From: Mariniflexile gromovii
Lineage (GTDB): Bacteria > Bacteroidota > Bacteroidia > Flavobacteriales > Flavobacteriaceae
NCBI RefSeq assembly: GCF_017814435.1
Contig: NZ_JAGJCB010000010.1
Coordinates: 78,913 to 142,912, forward strand
Direction: 5' to 3'
DNA: 64,000 nucleotides
Part shown: piece by piece, positions 43,242 through 52,547 of the stretch
How positions within the stretch are numbered: the stretch's first letter is position 1
How the letters are laid out: each line of letters opens with the position of its first letter
Made by a program: the position numbers and the translations under genes
Notes under the pieces: generated by a model
Databases searched by the model: none
Told to the model about the DNA's origin: nothing
The model's input: the letters and a program-made list of their open reading frames with translations, nothing else

Positions 43242-45512
43242 TTAGGAAACCTTCACAAGATTACTACTTGGTTTAAACCTATTTTTACTGCCTTGAATAT
43301 GAGCATTAATAACCTGGAAAAATTCAAAATTATCAAATGGTTTTGTAATGATTCCGTTATAGCCAATAACGCTTAAATTCTTTTTAACTTCATCAATATC
43401 GGCAGCAGTTAAAGCAATAATTGGAATTTCAATATTTGTTTTTCTAATTTCTTTAGTAGCTTCATTACCATCCATTACCGGCATATTAATATCCATTAAT
43501 ATCAGATCATATGTGCTTTTACTTACCGCTTCCAGACATTCGCGTCCATTTTCTACAACATCACATTCAAAACCTGCCTTTTTCAGTAAGTTTTTTGTTA
43601 CAATTTGATTGATTTTATTATCCTCAACTATAAGAATTTTGTAACCTGTGTTTAAAGCAACAATTTTTCCAGTTTTCTTTACTGTTGGTGCTACTTCTAC
43701 ATCTTTATCAATATCCAAATTAAGAACAAAACTAAACGTAGATCCTTTTCCAACTTCACTTTTTAGTTCAATTTTACTATTGAACAACCCTAATAAGCTT
43801 TTAACTATGGAAAGTCCTAAACCTGTTCCCTGATAATTAACGTTTTGATTTTCGGTTATCTGCGAAAAATTATCAAAGATAGCTTCTTGTTGGTCTTCAG
43901 GAATTCCAGAACCGTTATCTTCTACTTCAAATTTAATACTTGCCATATTATCATCAACATTATTCAATATAACACGTATCCAAATTTTACCGTTACTCGT
44001 AAATTTTACACTATTTCCAACTAAATTAATTAAGATTTGAGATAACCTAACATTGTCGCATAATAAGGCATTCGGAATATTATCATCAATTAATATATGG
44101 ATTTGATTATTGCCTTCTTTCAAACGGTATTCAAAAGTACCAACAATCCCATTTATCATGTCATTTAAATTTACCGAAACATTCTTTAAAGCAACATTTT
44201 TAGATTCAATTTTACCAATCTGTAAAATATCATTAACAAGATTTAATAAATAATCTCCAGAATACTTTAAAGACTCTAACATTTTATGGTCTGTTTCAGA
44301 AAGATTATTGTTCTCAAGCATTAATGAAGTCAATCCTACAACTCCGTAAAGTGGTGTTCTTAATTCGTGCGTTACATTTGAAACGAAATCTGTTTTTAAC
44401 TTCGCCGATTTTTCTGCTTGATTTTTTGCAACTATCAACAAATCGTTTCGTTCTTTTAAAATCATGCTCAAACGTTTCTTAGAGCGGTAATTTTTCACTA
44501 AAATAAAAACCAAAACTAGCAATATAATGGTAGCTATACTTATAATGATGCTTACTATCTTAATTTTATTTGATACTTTTTGCTGAAGAATTCTTTCTTT
44601 ATTTGCTGTTTGAGCAATATTTTCATATTCGGCTATAAAAAATTTAGATTTAGCATTTTTTTCTTCCCTAATTTTTTCGTCATTAATAAGTTTATCTTTA
44701 AAACTATTATGCTTTAATAAAACTTGATAAGCTTCATCATTTTTACCCAAGCTAGCAAGTGAAATTGACAACTCTTTATAGATTTCGCTATGTAGTAAAT
44801 TGGTTTTAAAATCGCTGCTTATATTGTTTAAATGATTTATAGCTTGGTTGAATTTTTTATTTGCTATATGAAAAGATTCTATTTTTTTATAATACAATCC
44901 GTAAGTATAATTTAAACTTGCCTTAGAATATGAACTGTTAATTAAATTTTTTTCAGCTTCCAACAAATTCATATATGCCTGGTCAGGTAGATTTTTATCT
45001 ATATAAATCTCGCTAAGCTTCAACCTAATGTCAAATAAAAGATTCTGTTTTTTATCTATATTATGCTCATCTGTAACATTACTGCTCAAAGCATAATTTA
45101 AGGCATTATTATAATATGAAATAAACTCATCAAACGGTTTAGTGTTTCTATAAATTTCACCTAAACTTAAGTAAGAATTGGCTATTAAGTAATTGTCGTT
45201 TATTTTAATAGCTTTTTTAAGCATTATTAAATAACACTTTTCTGCTTCTTTGGGAAGGCCCATATAACTATATATATTACCCAGTATAGCATTAGCTTGG
45301 GCACTACCATAATCATCATGGATAGAGTCTGATAACTTAGCGTTTTCCAGAAGATAATTGAAGGATTTGGTGATGTCATTACTTTTATAATGACTTGAAG
45401 CAAGTGAATTAATACTGTCAATGTAATTTATTACTTTTCTTTCACCTTGACCGTAAGACAAAGAAAGAACAACAATAAATACAAAACCGGTTAGCAGGTT
45501 AGTTTTCATCAT
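43242..45512 (-). CDS. TPR-containing hybrid sensor histidine kinase/response regulator
   Basis: A 756-residue paralogue of the kinase at 26778. It has a signal peptide, periplasmic TPR-like repeats (about 30-300), one transmembrane helix (about 318-338) and HisKA with phospho-His at about 382 (VTHELRTPLYGVVG). The HATPase shows ILINLVGNSVKFT, DNGSGIP and GTGLGLSIV, and the C-terminal receiver has its Asp at about 674 (LILMDINMPVMDG). The shared LRTPLY and SGDYLL-DILQI-KIE strings show common descent. No dedicated regulator gene is adjacent. Confidence 0.93.
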   Translation of the reverse strand: MMKTNLLTGFVFIVVLSLSYGQGERKVINYIDSINSLASSHYKSNDITKSFNYLLENAKLSDSIHDDYGSAQANAILGNIYSYMGLPKEAEKCYLIMLKKAIKINDNYLIANSYLSLGEIYRNTKPFDEFISYYNNALNYALSSNVTDEHNIDKKQNLLFDIRLKLSEIYIDKNLPDQAYMNLLEAEKNLINSSYSKASLNYTYGLYYKKIESFHIANKKFNQAINHLNNISSDFKTNLLHSEIYKELSISLASLGKNDEAYQVLLKHNSFKDKLINDEKIREEKNAKSKFFIAEYENIAQTANKERILQQKVSNKIKIVSIIISIATIILLVLVFILVKNYRSKKRLSMILKERNDLLIVAKNQAEKSAKLKTDFVSNVTHELRTPLYGVVGLTSLMLENNNLSETDHKMLESLKYSGDYLLNLVNDILQIGKIESKNVALKNVSVNLNDMINGIVGTFEYRLKEGNNQIHILIDDNIPNALLCDNVRLSQILINLVGNSVKFTSNGKIWIRVILNNVDDNMASIKFEVEDNGSGIPEDQQEAIFDNFSQITENQNVNYQGTGLGLSIVKSLLGLFNSKIELKSEVGKGSTFSFVLNLDIDKDVEVAPTVKKTGKIVALNTGYKILIVEDNKINQIVTKNLLKKAGFECDVVENGRECLEAVSKSTYDLILMDINMPVMDGNEATKEIRKTNIEIPIIALTAADIDEVKKNLSVIGYNGIITKPFDNFEFFQVINAHIQGSKNRFKPSSNLVKVS

Positions 45513-45654
45513 TTCAATGTTTTAAGATTTGGAGGGAAGTCCGAAATTAAAACATTGTAGGAATAAAACTAAATAAAAACGTTATAATCCTTTTATTACT
45601 CGATAAATTAATTGTTGTGGTAAAAAAATCGGTTAAACTACTGAAAAAAAGGAC

Positions 45655-45942
45655 CTAAAGCTTTCTCTTTATAGAGCCCGTGAAGTCTCCTAGATCGTCT
45701 TTTACACTGTCCAATTCTTTTTGAACATCGGAAACAATACTAGTATCAATACCATTTTTATCAGCACTTTTGGTTATTTCGTGCTTAATATCGTTGGTGG
45801 CATCTCTAAGTGTGCGCATACCTTTACCTAAATTACGGGCAATCTCGGGTACTTTATCGGCACCAAAAACCATGACGACGATAAATAGGATGAAAGCTAT
45901 TTCGGCACCACTAATAAATAAGAATGTAGTTTGTAGTATCAC
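45655..45942 (-). CDS. tatA: Sec-independent protein translocase TatA/TatE
   Basis: A 95-residue protein with an N-terminal transmembrane helix (about 10-27, EIAFILFIVVMVFGADKVP), the FG hinge, the amphipathic helix (PEIARNLGKGMRTLRDATNDIKHEI) and a charged tail. It forms the pore-like part of the Tat pathway that exports folded proteins with RR signals; tatC is not in the window. A possible client in this window is the DUF1501 protein at 9428. The gene lies downstream of the M1 peptidase gene, separated from it by a terminator. Confidence 0.9.
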   Translation of the reverse strand: MILQTTFLFISGAEIAFILFIVVMVFGADKVPEIARNLGKGMRTLRDATNDIKHEITKSADKNGIDTSIVSDVQKELDSVKDDLGDFTGSIKRKL

Positions 45943-45990
45943 GATACAAATATAGTAAGTTGTTTGTTCACTTTTAAAATTAGGGCGTTA

Positions 45991-46028
45991 AAAAAATAAA
46001 AAAGCCAACTTATTTAGTTGGCTTTCTT
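45991..46028 (-). terminator. Rho-independent terminator of the M1 peptidase gene
   Basis: AAGCCAACT (46002-46010) pairs with AGTTGGCTT (46016-46024). Read on the minus strand the hairpin is followed by a T-run. Confidence 0.9.
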
Positions 46029-46036
46029 TTAATATA

Positions 46037-48343
46037 CTATTTTTTTGTTTTTGCTTTAAAATTATCAAAATCAGTTGGCAACTCTTTTTGTGGCCAATAA
46101 TTATTGGTAATATCTATATCAGCAGTTTCTAAATTAGGGTCAATTTCAATGGCTGTTATTTCTTTTTCGGAGGCTATGGCTTTAGTTACCTCATTATCAT
46201 TTAAGCGCCATATTTCTGCGGGATACGTTTCCACTTTTGAAGTTCCATCGGCATAACTATACTTAACAATAATAGGCATTACCAGACCTCCTGGTTTATT
46301 GAACGTAATATTATAAAAGTATTTTGGCGTTTTGATATTTTTACGTTCGGCTTCGGTAAAATTGTCCATTAGATATTCTTTAAGCGATTTTGAGTTATCT
46401 AAAAGCGTTCCCTTTTTTAGTTCTGCTTTAAATTCATCACTTCCTTCTTCAACCATATAAACCAATGGAAGTAAGTCTTTTACTGTTCTATTATTCTTCG
46501 CCAAATAATCTTTTATATATTTATTAGGTTCTGACGATACATAGTATTTTTTAACTTCTTTAATTCCTATATCAACCCAGTCGGTGGTATAAAACCAACC
46601 TCTCCAAAACCAATCTAAATCCATTGCTGAAGCATCTTCCATAGTTCTAAAAAAGTCTTCAGGTGTTGGGTGTTTAAACATCCAACGTTGTGAATATTCT
46701 TTAAATGCATAATCGAACAACTCACGTCCCATAACGGTTTCTCTTAGGATATTTAATGCGGTAGCAGGTTTGCCGTATGCATTGTTACCAAATTGGTACA
46801 CATTAAGACCTTTGCTCATAATAGGTGCTATGAAATCTTGATTGCCACCCATGTATGGCACAATCAAATGGGCAGGACCACGATCGAAAGGATACGTTTT
46901 ATCTCCAGGAGATAACGCTTCTGGATAACGCTTACCAAGTTCCTGCTGAGTAACATATTCTAAAAAAGTATTTAGACCTTCGTCCATCCACGTCCATTGG
47001 CGTTCATCGCTATTTACAATCATAGGGAAAAAGTTATGCCCCACTTCGTGAATAATAACTCCCATCATACCATACTTTACACGGTCGCTATAGGTACCAT
47101 CTTCGTTTGGACGTCCATAATTCCAACAAATCATAGGGTATTCCATACCTTGATTTTTGGCGTGAACGGAAACGGCCTTATGGTATGGGTAATCGAATGT
47201 CATTTTTGAATACGATTGTAATGAAAGTGCGACTACTTTTGTTGACCAATCTTCCCAAAGCGGATTTCCTTCTTTTGGATACATGGAAACTGCCATGACA
47301 TCTTTATCTCCTACTTTAACCGCCATCATGTCCCAAATAAATTTTCTTGAAGTGGCAAAAGCAAAATCGCGAACGTTTTCAGCTTTTAGTTTCCAAGTTT
47401 TAGTTTTATCTGAAAAACCTTTTTCTGCTGCTTCAGCTTCAGCTTGTGTTACAATTAAAACTGGTTTATCGTATGTTTTTTTAGCTAATTCATAACGATC
47501 CATCATGGTTTTAGTAAACACCTCTTTTCGGTTTATCAATTCACCCGTACCATCTAAAATATGATCTGCGGGTACTGTTATGTTCACTTCGTAATTACCA
47601 AAAGGAAGCGCAAACTCATCGCGTCCCCAAAATTGCGAATTTTGCCAACCTTCAACATCATTATACACCGCCATTCTTGGGAAAAACTGCGCTATTACAT
47701 AGGCTCTGTTACCATCTTTTTCAAAAAATTCATAACCAGAACGATCTCTTAATGGAACATGATCATTTATATTATACCACCATTTTATTGAAAAAGAAAA
47801 CTTCTCACCTGCTTTTAATACTTTCGGCAATTCAACACGCATCATGGTACTATTAATGGTGTATTTAAGCGCAGCACCACTAGCATCTTTTACTTCTTCA
47901 ATATTAAAACCACCATCAAAAGGGACTGTTAAATGGTCTTTTACAAACTCTTCAGGTCTTGTAACTAGAGAAATTTCACTCTCCTCAATCAAAGGGCTTT
48001 TAGAATCTTTAGCGCGTTTGTTTTGGTCCAACTGAACCCATAAATATTTTAAATCGTCTGGTGAATTATTGGAATACGTAATGGTTTCAAAACCTGAAAG
48101 TTTTGTGTTTTTATCATCTAAAACAATATCCATTTTATAATCGGCCTGTTGTTGGTAATATGCTGGCCCTGGAACTCCTGAGGCAGATCGATACATATTA
48201 GGTGTTGAAAACAAATCGTACAACTGCCTAAATTTATTAGTGTTGGTATGCCCTGGTTTGCGTTCTTGTTTTTCTTGATTTTGTGAAAATAACGATGTCG
48301 ATATTAAAAATATTGACAAAAAATAATACTTGAATTTTATCAT
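46037..48343 (-). CDS. M1 family metallopeptidase
   Basis: A 768-residue exported zinc aminopeptidase-like protein. The signal peptide is about 1-20. An N-terminal beta-domain (KLSGFETITYSNNSPDDLKYLWVQLDQN) precedes the gluzincin catalytic domain, with HEVGH at about residue 432 and a downstream zinc-ligand Glu in WMDEGLNTFLEY. It is expected in the periplasm or on the surface, for peptide degradation. The next three genes upstream on the same strand (DUF6702 protein and two CarboxypepD_reg-like proteins) are a frequent neighbourhood of this peptidase in Flavobacteriia. Confidence 0.93.
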   Translation of the reverse strand: MIKFKYYFLSIFLISTSLFSQNQEKQERKPGHTNTNKFRQLYDLFSTPNMYRSASGVPGPAYYQQQADYKMDIVLDDKNTKLSGFETITYSNNSPDDLKYLWVQLDQNKRAKDSKSPLIEESEISLVTRPEEFVKDHLTVPFDGGFNIEEVKDASGAALKYTINSTMMRVELPKVLKAGEKFSFSIKWWYNINDHVPLRDRSGYEFFEKDGNRAYVIAQFFPRMAVYNDVEGWQNSQFWGRDEFALPFGNYEVNITVPADHILDGTGELINRKEVFTKTMMDRYELAKKTYDKPVLIVTQAEAEAAEKGFSDKTKTWKLKAENVRDFAFATSRKFIWDMMAVKVGDKDVMAVSMYPKEGNPLWEDWSTKVVALSLQSYSKMTFDYPYHKAVSVHAKNQGMEYPMICWNYGRPNEDGTYSDRVKYGMMGVIIHEVGHNFFPMIVNSDERQWTWMDEGLNTFLEYVTQQELGKRYPEALSPGDKTYPFDRGPAHLIVPYMGGNQDFIAPIMSKGLNVYQFGNNAYGKPATALNILRETVMGRELFDYAFKEYSQRWMFKHPTPEDFFRTMEDASAMDLDWFWRGWFYTTDWVDIGIKEVKKYYVSSEPNKYIKDYLAKNNRTVKDLLPLVYMVEEGSDEFKAELKKGTLLDNSKSLKEYLMDNFTEAERKNIKTPKYFYNITFNKPGGLVMPIIVKYSYADGTSKVETYPAEIWRLNDNEVTKAIASEKEITAIEIDPNLETADIDITNNYWPQKELPTDFDNFKAKTKK

Positions 48344-48450
48344 TATAAATTTTTAGGCTTTAGAAAAATAACAGATTTTTGCAATAATAATTATTTTATT
48401 GTTACAAAAAACCAAAAATCACGAAGAATAATAAAATAATTAACTTTTAT

Positions 48451-48945
48451 TTAGTTGAATTTTAACAAAGCACTTCTATTTTGAGTAATAAGAATAACGC
48501 TTTTTTGTTTGGAATTAATTTTTGTTTTAATGATGTTTTGTTGGTCACTAAACAAATCGAATAAGACTTCATTGCTAATTTCGAAAGATTCAATTTTTTT
48601 AACACCTTCAATTTCTAAATAACATTTAACCAAGTCTAAATCATATTCTTTACCAACAAAAGTGAAATTTACTTCTTTATTATTAATCTTTATTTTTATT
48701 TTTTCATTTAAATAACGTTCTATGTACAAATTGGCATTGCTTGGTTCATTTTCACCTCCCAAAGTTATGGATTCATCGTAACGTGTTCTCAATAATTTTT
48801 CAAAATCATCAATAAAAATTCTAGTAATTATTTGTACCGATTGTTTGTTTTGTACAAACTCTATTTGAGTGACACTTATATAGTATTTATGAAAGGCGGT
48901 GAATGCAAAAAGCGGAATTACCAACAGTATTAATAGACGTTTCAT
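48451..48945 (-). CDS. DUF6702 family exported protein
   Basis: About 164 residues from the ATG at 48945 (an in-frame ATG at 48954 is also possible). A short signal or membrane segment (about 1-18) is followed by a single beta-rich domain, with HKYYISVTQIEFVQNKQSVQIITRIFIDDFE at its start. I recognise this start as the flavobacterial DUF6702 family. Function is unknown. It sits about 108 bp before the M1 peptidase gene on the same strand. Confidence 0.82.
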   Translation of the reverse strand: MKRLLILLVIPLFAFTAFHKYYISVTQIEFVQNKQSVQIITRIFIDDFEKLLRTRYDESITLGGENEPSNANLYIERYLNEKIKIKINNKEVNFTFVGKEYDLDLVKCYLEIEGVKKIESFEISNEVLFDLFSDQQNIIKTKINSKQKSVILITQNRSALLKFN

Positions 48946-49018
48946 GTGGGTCAATCTAAGTATTTGTTTATGCTAAAGTAGTTATTTTACGGGGTTTTAT
49001 TCAAAAAGCATTCCTAAA

Positions 49019-49825
49019 TCAAGGTTCACTTGCTTTCAAATTTTCCATATACTGTTTGTACTTGTGTCTTAAAAAGATTAAAATTTTGAAATCGGTTTCA
49101 TTTTTACAGTATTTTATAAAGTTTTCATCATCGGCACAGAAATAAAAGAAATCCATTCTAAAGTCTTCATCCAAGGGATTGGAGACAAAAAAATCGTTAG
49201 CCAACCTACCTTTAATACTCTGCATAAGTGTTTCAGCTTCTTCTAATCTTACCCGTGCCTTAAGCATTTTTGTTCGTCCTGAAATAGCATTTATAATTGC
49301 TGTTGCCGACACAGAACCGCCTGCACCATTTAACGAACCTCCCGCTTTTGGACTAAAACTTGATGCTTCACTTAACCGTCGTTCACTTTGTGTTGCTGGT
49401 TTACCTGTATAACCTGGTATGCCAACATCATAAAAATTAATGGGAGCATCGCCTTTAACATTCTTTATATCTGAAAGTAAATTTCCCGTTAGCACCTTCC
49501 CTATTATCACCTCATCCAATTCGTTAATTTGTTCATCTAGAGTAACTCTAACAGCTTTAAACAATATCATATTTCTATCTACAACCACCTGTTTTGGTTG
49601 AAATTGCACCGATGAAAAACTTAGTGTATCATGTAAACTTACCTTAATTTTAAATTCACCTTTACTATTTGTAATGGTAAAAACTTGTGCTGTTTTATTA
49701 ATAACATGAATATTTTCTATATCGGCTTTACTATCTACTTTTCCTGAAATCTCGACTGTTTGTGACAGCATCAATTGGCAAAAGCAAATAAAGAAAACGG
49801 CAATACTCCCTTTAAAAATTGACAT
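49019..49825 (-). CDS. CarboxypepD_reg-like domain protein (downstream paralogue)
   Basis: About 268 residues from the ATG at 49825 (49843 also in frame). A signal peptide ends near LMLSQTVE. A carboxypeptidase-regulatory-like beta-sandwich (about 20-105) shows ISGKVDSKADIENIHVINKTAQVFTITNSKGEFKIKV and ends in INELDEVIIGKVLTGNL. The C-terminal half is unassigned. The domain resembles the N-terminal region of TonB-linked receptors but there is no barrel. It is paralogous to the product of 49922-50722 and probably envelope-located. Confidence 0.83.
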   Translation of the reverse strand: MSIFKGSIAVFFICFCQLMLSQTVEISGKVDSKADIENIHVINKTAQVFTITNSKGEFKIKVSLHDTLSFSSVQFQPKQVVVDRNMILFKAVRVTLDEQINELDEVIIGKVLTGNLLSDIKNVKGDAPINFYDVGIPGYTGKPATQSERRLSEASSFSPKAGGSLNGAGGSVSATAIINAISGRTKMLKARVRLEEAETLMQSIKGRLANDFFVSNPLDEDFRMDFFYFCADDENFIKYCKNETDFKILIFLRHKYKQYMENLKASEP

Positions 49826-49921
49826 ATTTTTGGTTTGGCGCATAAAGAACGCTTACAAACTCTTAAATAAAATGAAAAATGAATTTAAACTTTTGTTAAA
49901 AAACAGATTCTATAAGAAATA

Positions 49922-50722
49922 TTACTTTTTTGAATTTAAAAATTCGGTGCTTTTATTATGAAGAAATTCCAAAAACCGCATTTCATTTCCATAATTAAGC
50001 AGGGAATAATCAAATTTTTCATCTTGCACAAAATGAATAAATTCTTCAACACGGTGTTCAGGAATATTAAAATTATCAATTAAAAACTCAGAACCAAAAT
50101 AATACTTAATGGCTTCCACGGGCACTTCTGGAATTCCTTTTTCCTTTTTATCAGAAGCTTTGGACCTAAATAATGGCAATAACAATTGATCGACTACATT
50201 TACAACGTTCAGACCATTTATCATAGTCATACGGGGTGATGCAACCGCTATGTTTTCTACTTTTGTTTTTTCATCTGGTTGAAACTCAAATTCATCTTTG
50301 TGCTTAATTCCAAAATACAAAGCATCCAATTTTGGAGTAAACTGTTTGGTCTTTTTTAAATCGACATCCAAATTACCTGATAGTTTACTTGGTAAAATAA
50401 CAATTTCATCCAACTTGTTAATCTCCTCTATTAAAAAGATTTTCATTTTTTTGGAAGCAACAATAGCTTCATTAACTTCAAATTTTAAGTTTTGAAACTG
50501 TAAAGCACTCACCTCTATAACATCCTTTAACCTTACAGCCAATACAAACTCGCCGTTTTCATCGGTTACGGTGCCTTTATTAGAAGATGCATTGAAAATA
50601 GTAATACCATAAACATCGTTACTTTCAACTATAATTTTACCTCTAACCTCAAAACGTTTATAATCTTGGGAAAAACCAGTAAAACTTAGTACACAAAAAA
50701 CTATTAGTAGTATTTTTTTCAT
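49922..50722 (-). CDS. CarboxypepD_reg-like domain protein (upstream paralogue)
   Basis: 266 residues with a signal peptide (about 1-18, ending TGFSQD). The carboxypeptidase-regulatory-like domain (about 22-110) shows VRGKIIVESNDVYGITIFNASSNKGTVTDENGEFVLAV, followed by INKLDEIVILPSKLSGNL as in the next gene. The C-terminal half (about 150-266) is unassigned. The shared INxLDE...SGNL string shows duplication. The pair plus DUF6702 and M1 peptidase genes form a same-strand group. Confidence 0.83.
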   Translation of the reverse strand: MKKILLIVFCVLSFTGFSQDYKRFEVRGKIIVESNDVYGITIFNASSNKGTVTDENGEFVLAVRLKDVIEVSALQFQNLKFEVNEAIVASKKMKIFLIEEINKLDEIVILPSKLSGNLDVDLKKTKQFTPKLDALYFGIKHKDEFEFQPDEKTKVENIAVASPRMTMINGLNVVNVVDQLLLPLFRSKASDKKEKGIPEVPVEAIKYYFGSEFLIDNFNIPEHRVEEFIHFVQDEKFDYSLLNYGNEMRFLEFLHNKSTEFLNSKK

Positions 50723-50909
50723 GCGTTTATATTTATTTGCTTTGGACGGATAACCCGAGAGCTGTGAGTCATTCCATTAGTTAACCAAATTTTGATATGC
50801 TCATCTCATATCTTAAAAATAACACATTACCTTCAATTTTACTTGAAAATTCATAGAATATTTTGTTTAAAACAATAATTAGTTAGTTTTACTTTATAAA
50901 TAAGTTTCA

Positions 50910-51617
50910 ATGAAAAATTTAATTATCGCCAGCACATCAACCATTCACGGAAGTGGCTATTTAGAGTATATTTTAGAAGAACTAGCTGTTTTTTTTAAAA
51001 ACTCAAACAGCATCCTATTCATTCCATATGCAAGACCAGGCGGTATTTCACATGATGATTACACAAAAATAGTAGCAGAAGCATTCGCTAAAATAAATAA
51101 AACCGTAAAAGGCATTCACGAATTCGAAAACCCCACAGAAGCCATAGAACATGCACAGGCCATTTTTGTAGGTGGTGGTAACACCTTTGTTTTAACTTAC
51201 CACCTATATAAAAATAATTTAATTGAAACTTTACAAACAGCGGTAAAAAATGGCACACCCTACTTAGGTACCAGTGCAGGAAGCAACATTTGTGGCCTTA
51301 CCATAAAAACCACCAACGATATGCCCATTGTGTACCCACCAAGTTTCAATGCTTTGGCGTTTGTGCCCTTCAATATCAATCCGCATTATCTAGACCCCGA
51401 TACCAACAGCACCCACATGGGCGAAACCCGCGAAACCAGAATTAAAGAATTTCATAATTTCAATACTCCTCCCGTAATAGGCTTACGCGAAGGCAGTTGG
51501 TTACAGGTAGAAGATAATTCCATCATTTTAAAAGGAACATTAAATGCTCGAATTTTCGAATATAACAAAGCACCTTACGAAGTAGCGCCAGAAACCCAAC
51601 TCAATCATTTAAAATAA
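50910..51617 (+). CDS. pepE: Dipeptidase E (alpha-aspartyl dipeptidase)
   Basis: A 235-residue S51 serine peptidase that hydrolyses Asp-Xaa dipeptides in the cytosol. Family signatures are FIPYARPGGISHDDYT, AIFVGGGNTFVLTYHLY, and the nucleophile Ser in YLGTSAGSNICG, followed by PHYLDPDTNSTHMGETRETRI. Length is normal. A dispersed repeat begins 6 bp after its stop. Confidence 0.94.
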   Translation: MKNLIIASTSTIHGSGYLEYILEELAVFFKNSNSILFIPYARPGGISHDDYTKIVAEAFAKINKTVKGIHEFENPTEAIEHAQAIFVGGGNTFVLTYHLYKNNLIETLQTAVKNGTPYLGTSAGSNICGLTIKTTNDMPIVYPPSFNALAFVPFNINPHYLDPDTNSTHMGETRETRIKEFHNFNTPPVIGLREGSWLQVEDNSIILKGTLNARIFEYNKAPYEVAPETQLNHLK

Positions 51618-51622
51618 AATTT

Positions 51623-51698
51623 GGGCGTGCCATTTCAAATGCCTAGCAATCATGAATACATTGTTTTAAAATAATATCCATGAGTAATCCCTCACGCA
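51623..51698. repeat. Dispersed intergenic repeat, second copy
   Basis: Starts GGGCGTGCC and ends AATCCCTCACGCA, the reverse complement of the ends of the 37940-38074 element. Its interior CATGAATACATTGTTTTAAA matches the first copy in direct orientation. It is shorter (76 bp) and lies just after pepE. Confidence 0.7.
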
Positions 51699-51747
51699 AC
51701 TACCAGCCATAACCAGTTCTAACCAAAAAAAAAAAACAAACTGTTTT

Positions 51748-51801
51748 GCATAAAAAAAGCCCCATATTTCTATGAAGCTTTTAGAGCGAGAGACCGGGTT
51801 C
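51748..51801. repeat. Duplicated tRNA-Gly 3' end plus terminator
   Basis: This 54-bp stretch matches 51864-51918 at about 95 percent identity. It contains the terminator hairpin and the last 17 or so bases of the tRNA-Gly gene (minus-strand T-arm to acceptor end). The remaining tRNA is absent. Between the copies is a 62-bp spacer with a TTCGTCTCCGCTCAGGAT string that resembles a widespread intergenic repeat. Confidence 0.85.
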
Positions 51802-51867
51802 CCTTCGTCTCCGCTCAGGATAAACTTCTCACCCTAATCCTCAAATTGCAATGAAACTTTACGGCAC

Positions 51868-51899
51868 AAAAAAAGCCCCATATTCCTATGAAGCTTTTT
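51868..51899 (-). terminator. Terminator of tRNA-Gly
   Basis: On the minus strand AAGCTTCATA pairs with TATGGGGCTT around GGAA, followed by a T7 run, immediately after the tRNA. Confidence 0.85.
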
Positions 51900-51901
51900 A
51901 G

Positions 51902-51974
51902 AGCGAGAGACCGGGTTCGAACCGGCGACATTCAGCTTGGAAGGCTGACGCTCTACCAACTGAGCTACTCTCGC
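51902..51974 (-). tRNA. tRNA-Gly (anticodon UCC)
   Basis: A complete 73-nt cloverleaf on the minus strand. The acceptor stem is GCGAGAG/CTCTCGC with discriminator U, the D-arm GCTC...GAGC, the anticodon stem TCAGC/GCTGA with loop CTTCCAA (anticodon TCC), and the T-arm GCCGG-TTCGAAC-CCGGT region. CCA is not encoded. Confidence 0.96.
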
Positions 51975-52023
51975 ATTTCCGGGGCAAATATATAAAAATG
52001 GTTTCTTACCCCGCAAGAAAAAA

Positions 52024-52440
52024 TCATAACTTTTTTAAAAAATGATACCCCAATATATTAAAGCCTTCATTGTAATAAAATTTATGCGAAGCATAGTTGG
52101 TTGTGTAGGAATTCAATTCAACTGTTTTGCAACCTTTTAGCTCGGCATAATTATAAATCCATTCAAAAAACTTTTTACCTAAACCTTTGCCCCTAAAATC
52201 TTCATCTATGTATACATGGTCCAGTTCCACGCTTTTGCCTGCATAATGCCTGGTGCAAAACCAAAGTCCACAAATACCAATTAGTTTTTTATCGTTATAA
52301 ATACCTGCACACTCATAATTTTGATTGACTATTTCAGAAAATCGTTCTTTTAAAACATCTAACGACACTTTATAATCGTTTAATTTTTCTACTAAAGGGA
52401 GTATTGTATTGATTTCATCTTTTTCAATAATTCTAAACAT
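52024..52440 (-). CDS. GNAT family N-acetyltransferase
   Basis: About 138 residues from the ATG at 52440 (52449 also in frame). The acetyl-CoA-binding motif A is VYIDEDFRGKGLGKKFFEWIYNYAELKGCKTVELNSY, followed by KFYYNEGFNILGYHFLKKL. The acetyl acceptor is unknown. The gene lies 50 bp upstream of tRNA-Gly on the same strand and is divergent from another GNAT gene at 52548. Confidence 0.9.
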   Translation of the reverse strand: MFRIIEKDEINTILPLVEKLNDYKVSLDVLKERFSEIVNQNYECAGIYNDKKLIGICGLWFCTRHYAGKSVELDHVYIDEDFRGKGLGKKFFEWIYNYAELKGCKTVELNSYTTNYASHKFYYNEGFNILGYHFLKKL

Positions 52441-52547
52441 AAAAGACATTCCTGTTTTTTTTAGTGAAGATAATTAATTTCAAAATGTTCAACTTATCAA
52501 AAAGTAAATTTGTTTAAGTTTGAATTTCATTTCGAATCTATCAAATT

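Noticed and set aside
51834..52016. 60-codon ORF on the minus strand across tRNA-Gly
   Set aside because: It reads through the tRNA and its leader (the classic VAQLVER...SNPVSRS artefact of tRNA DNA). It is not a protein gene.
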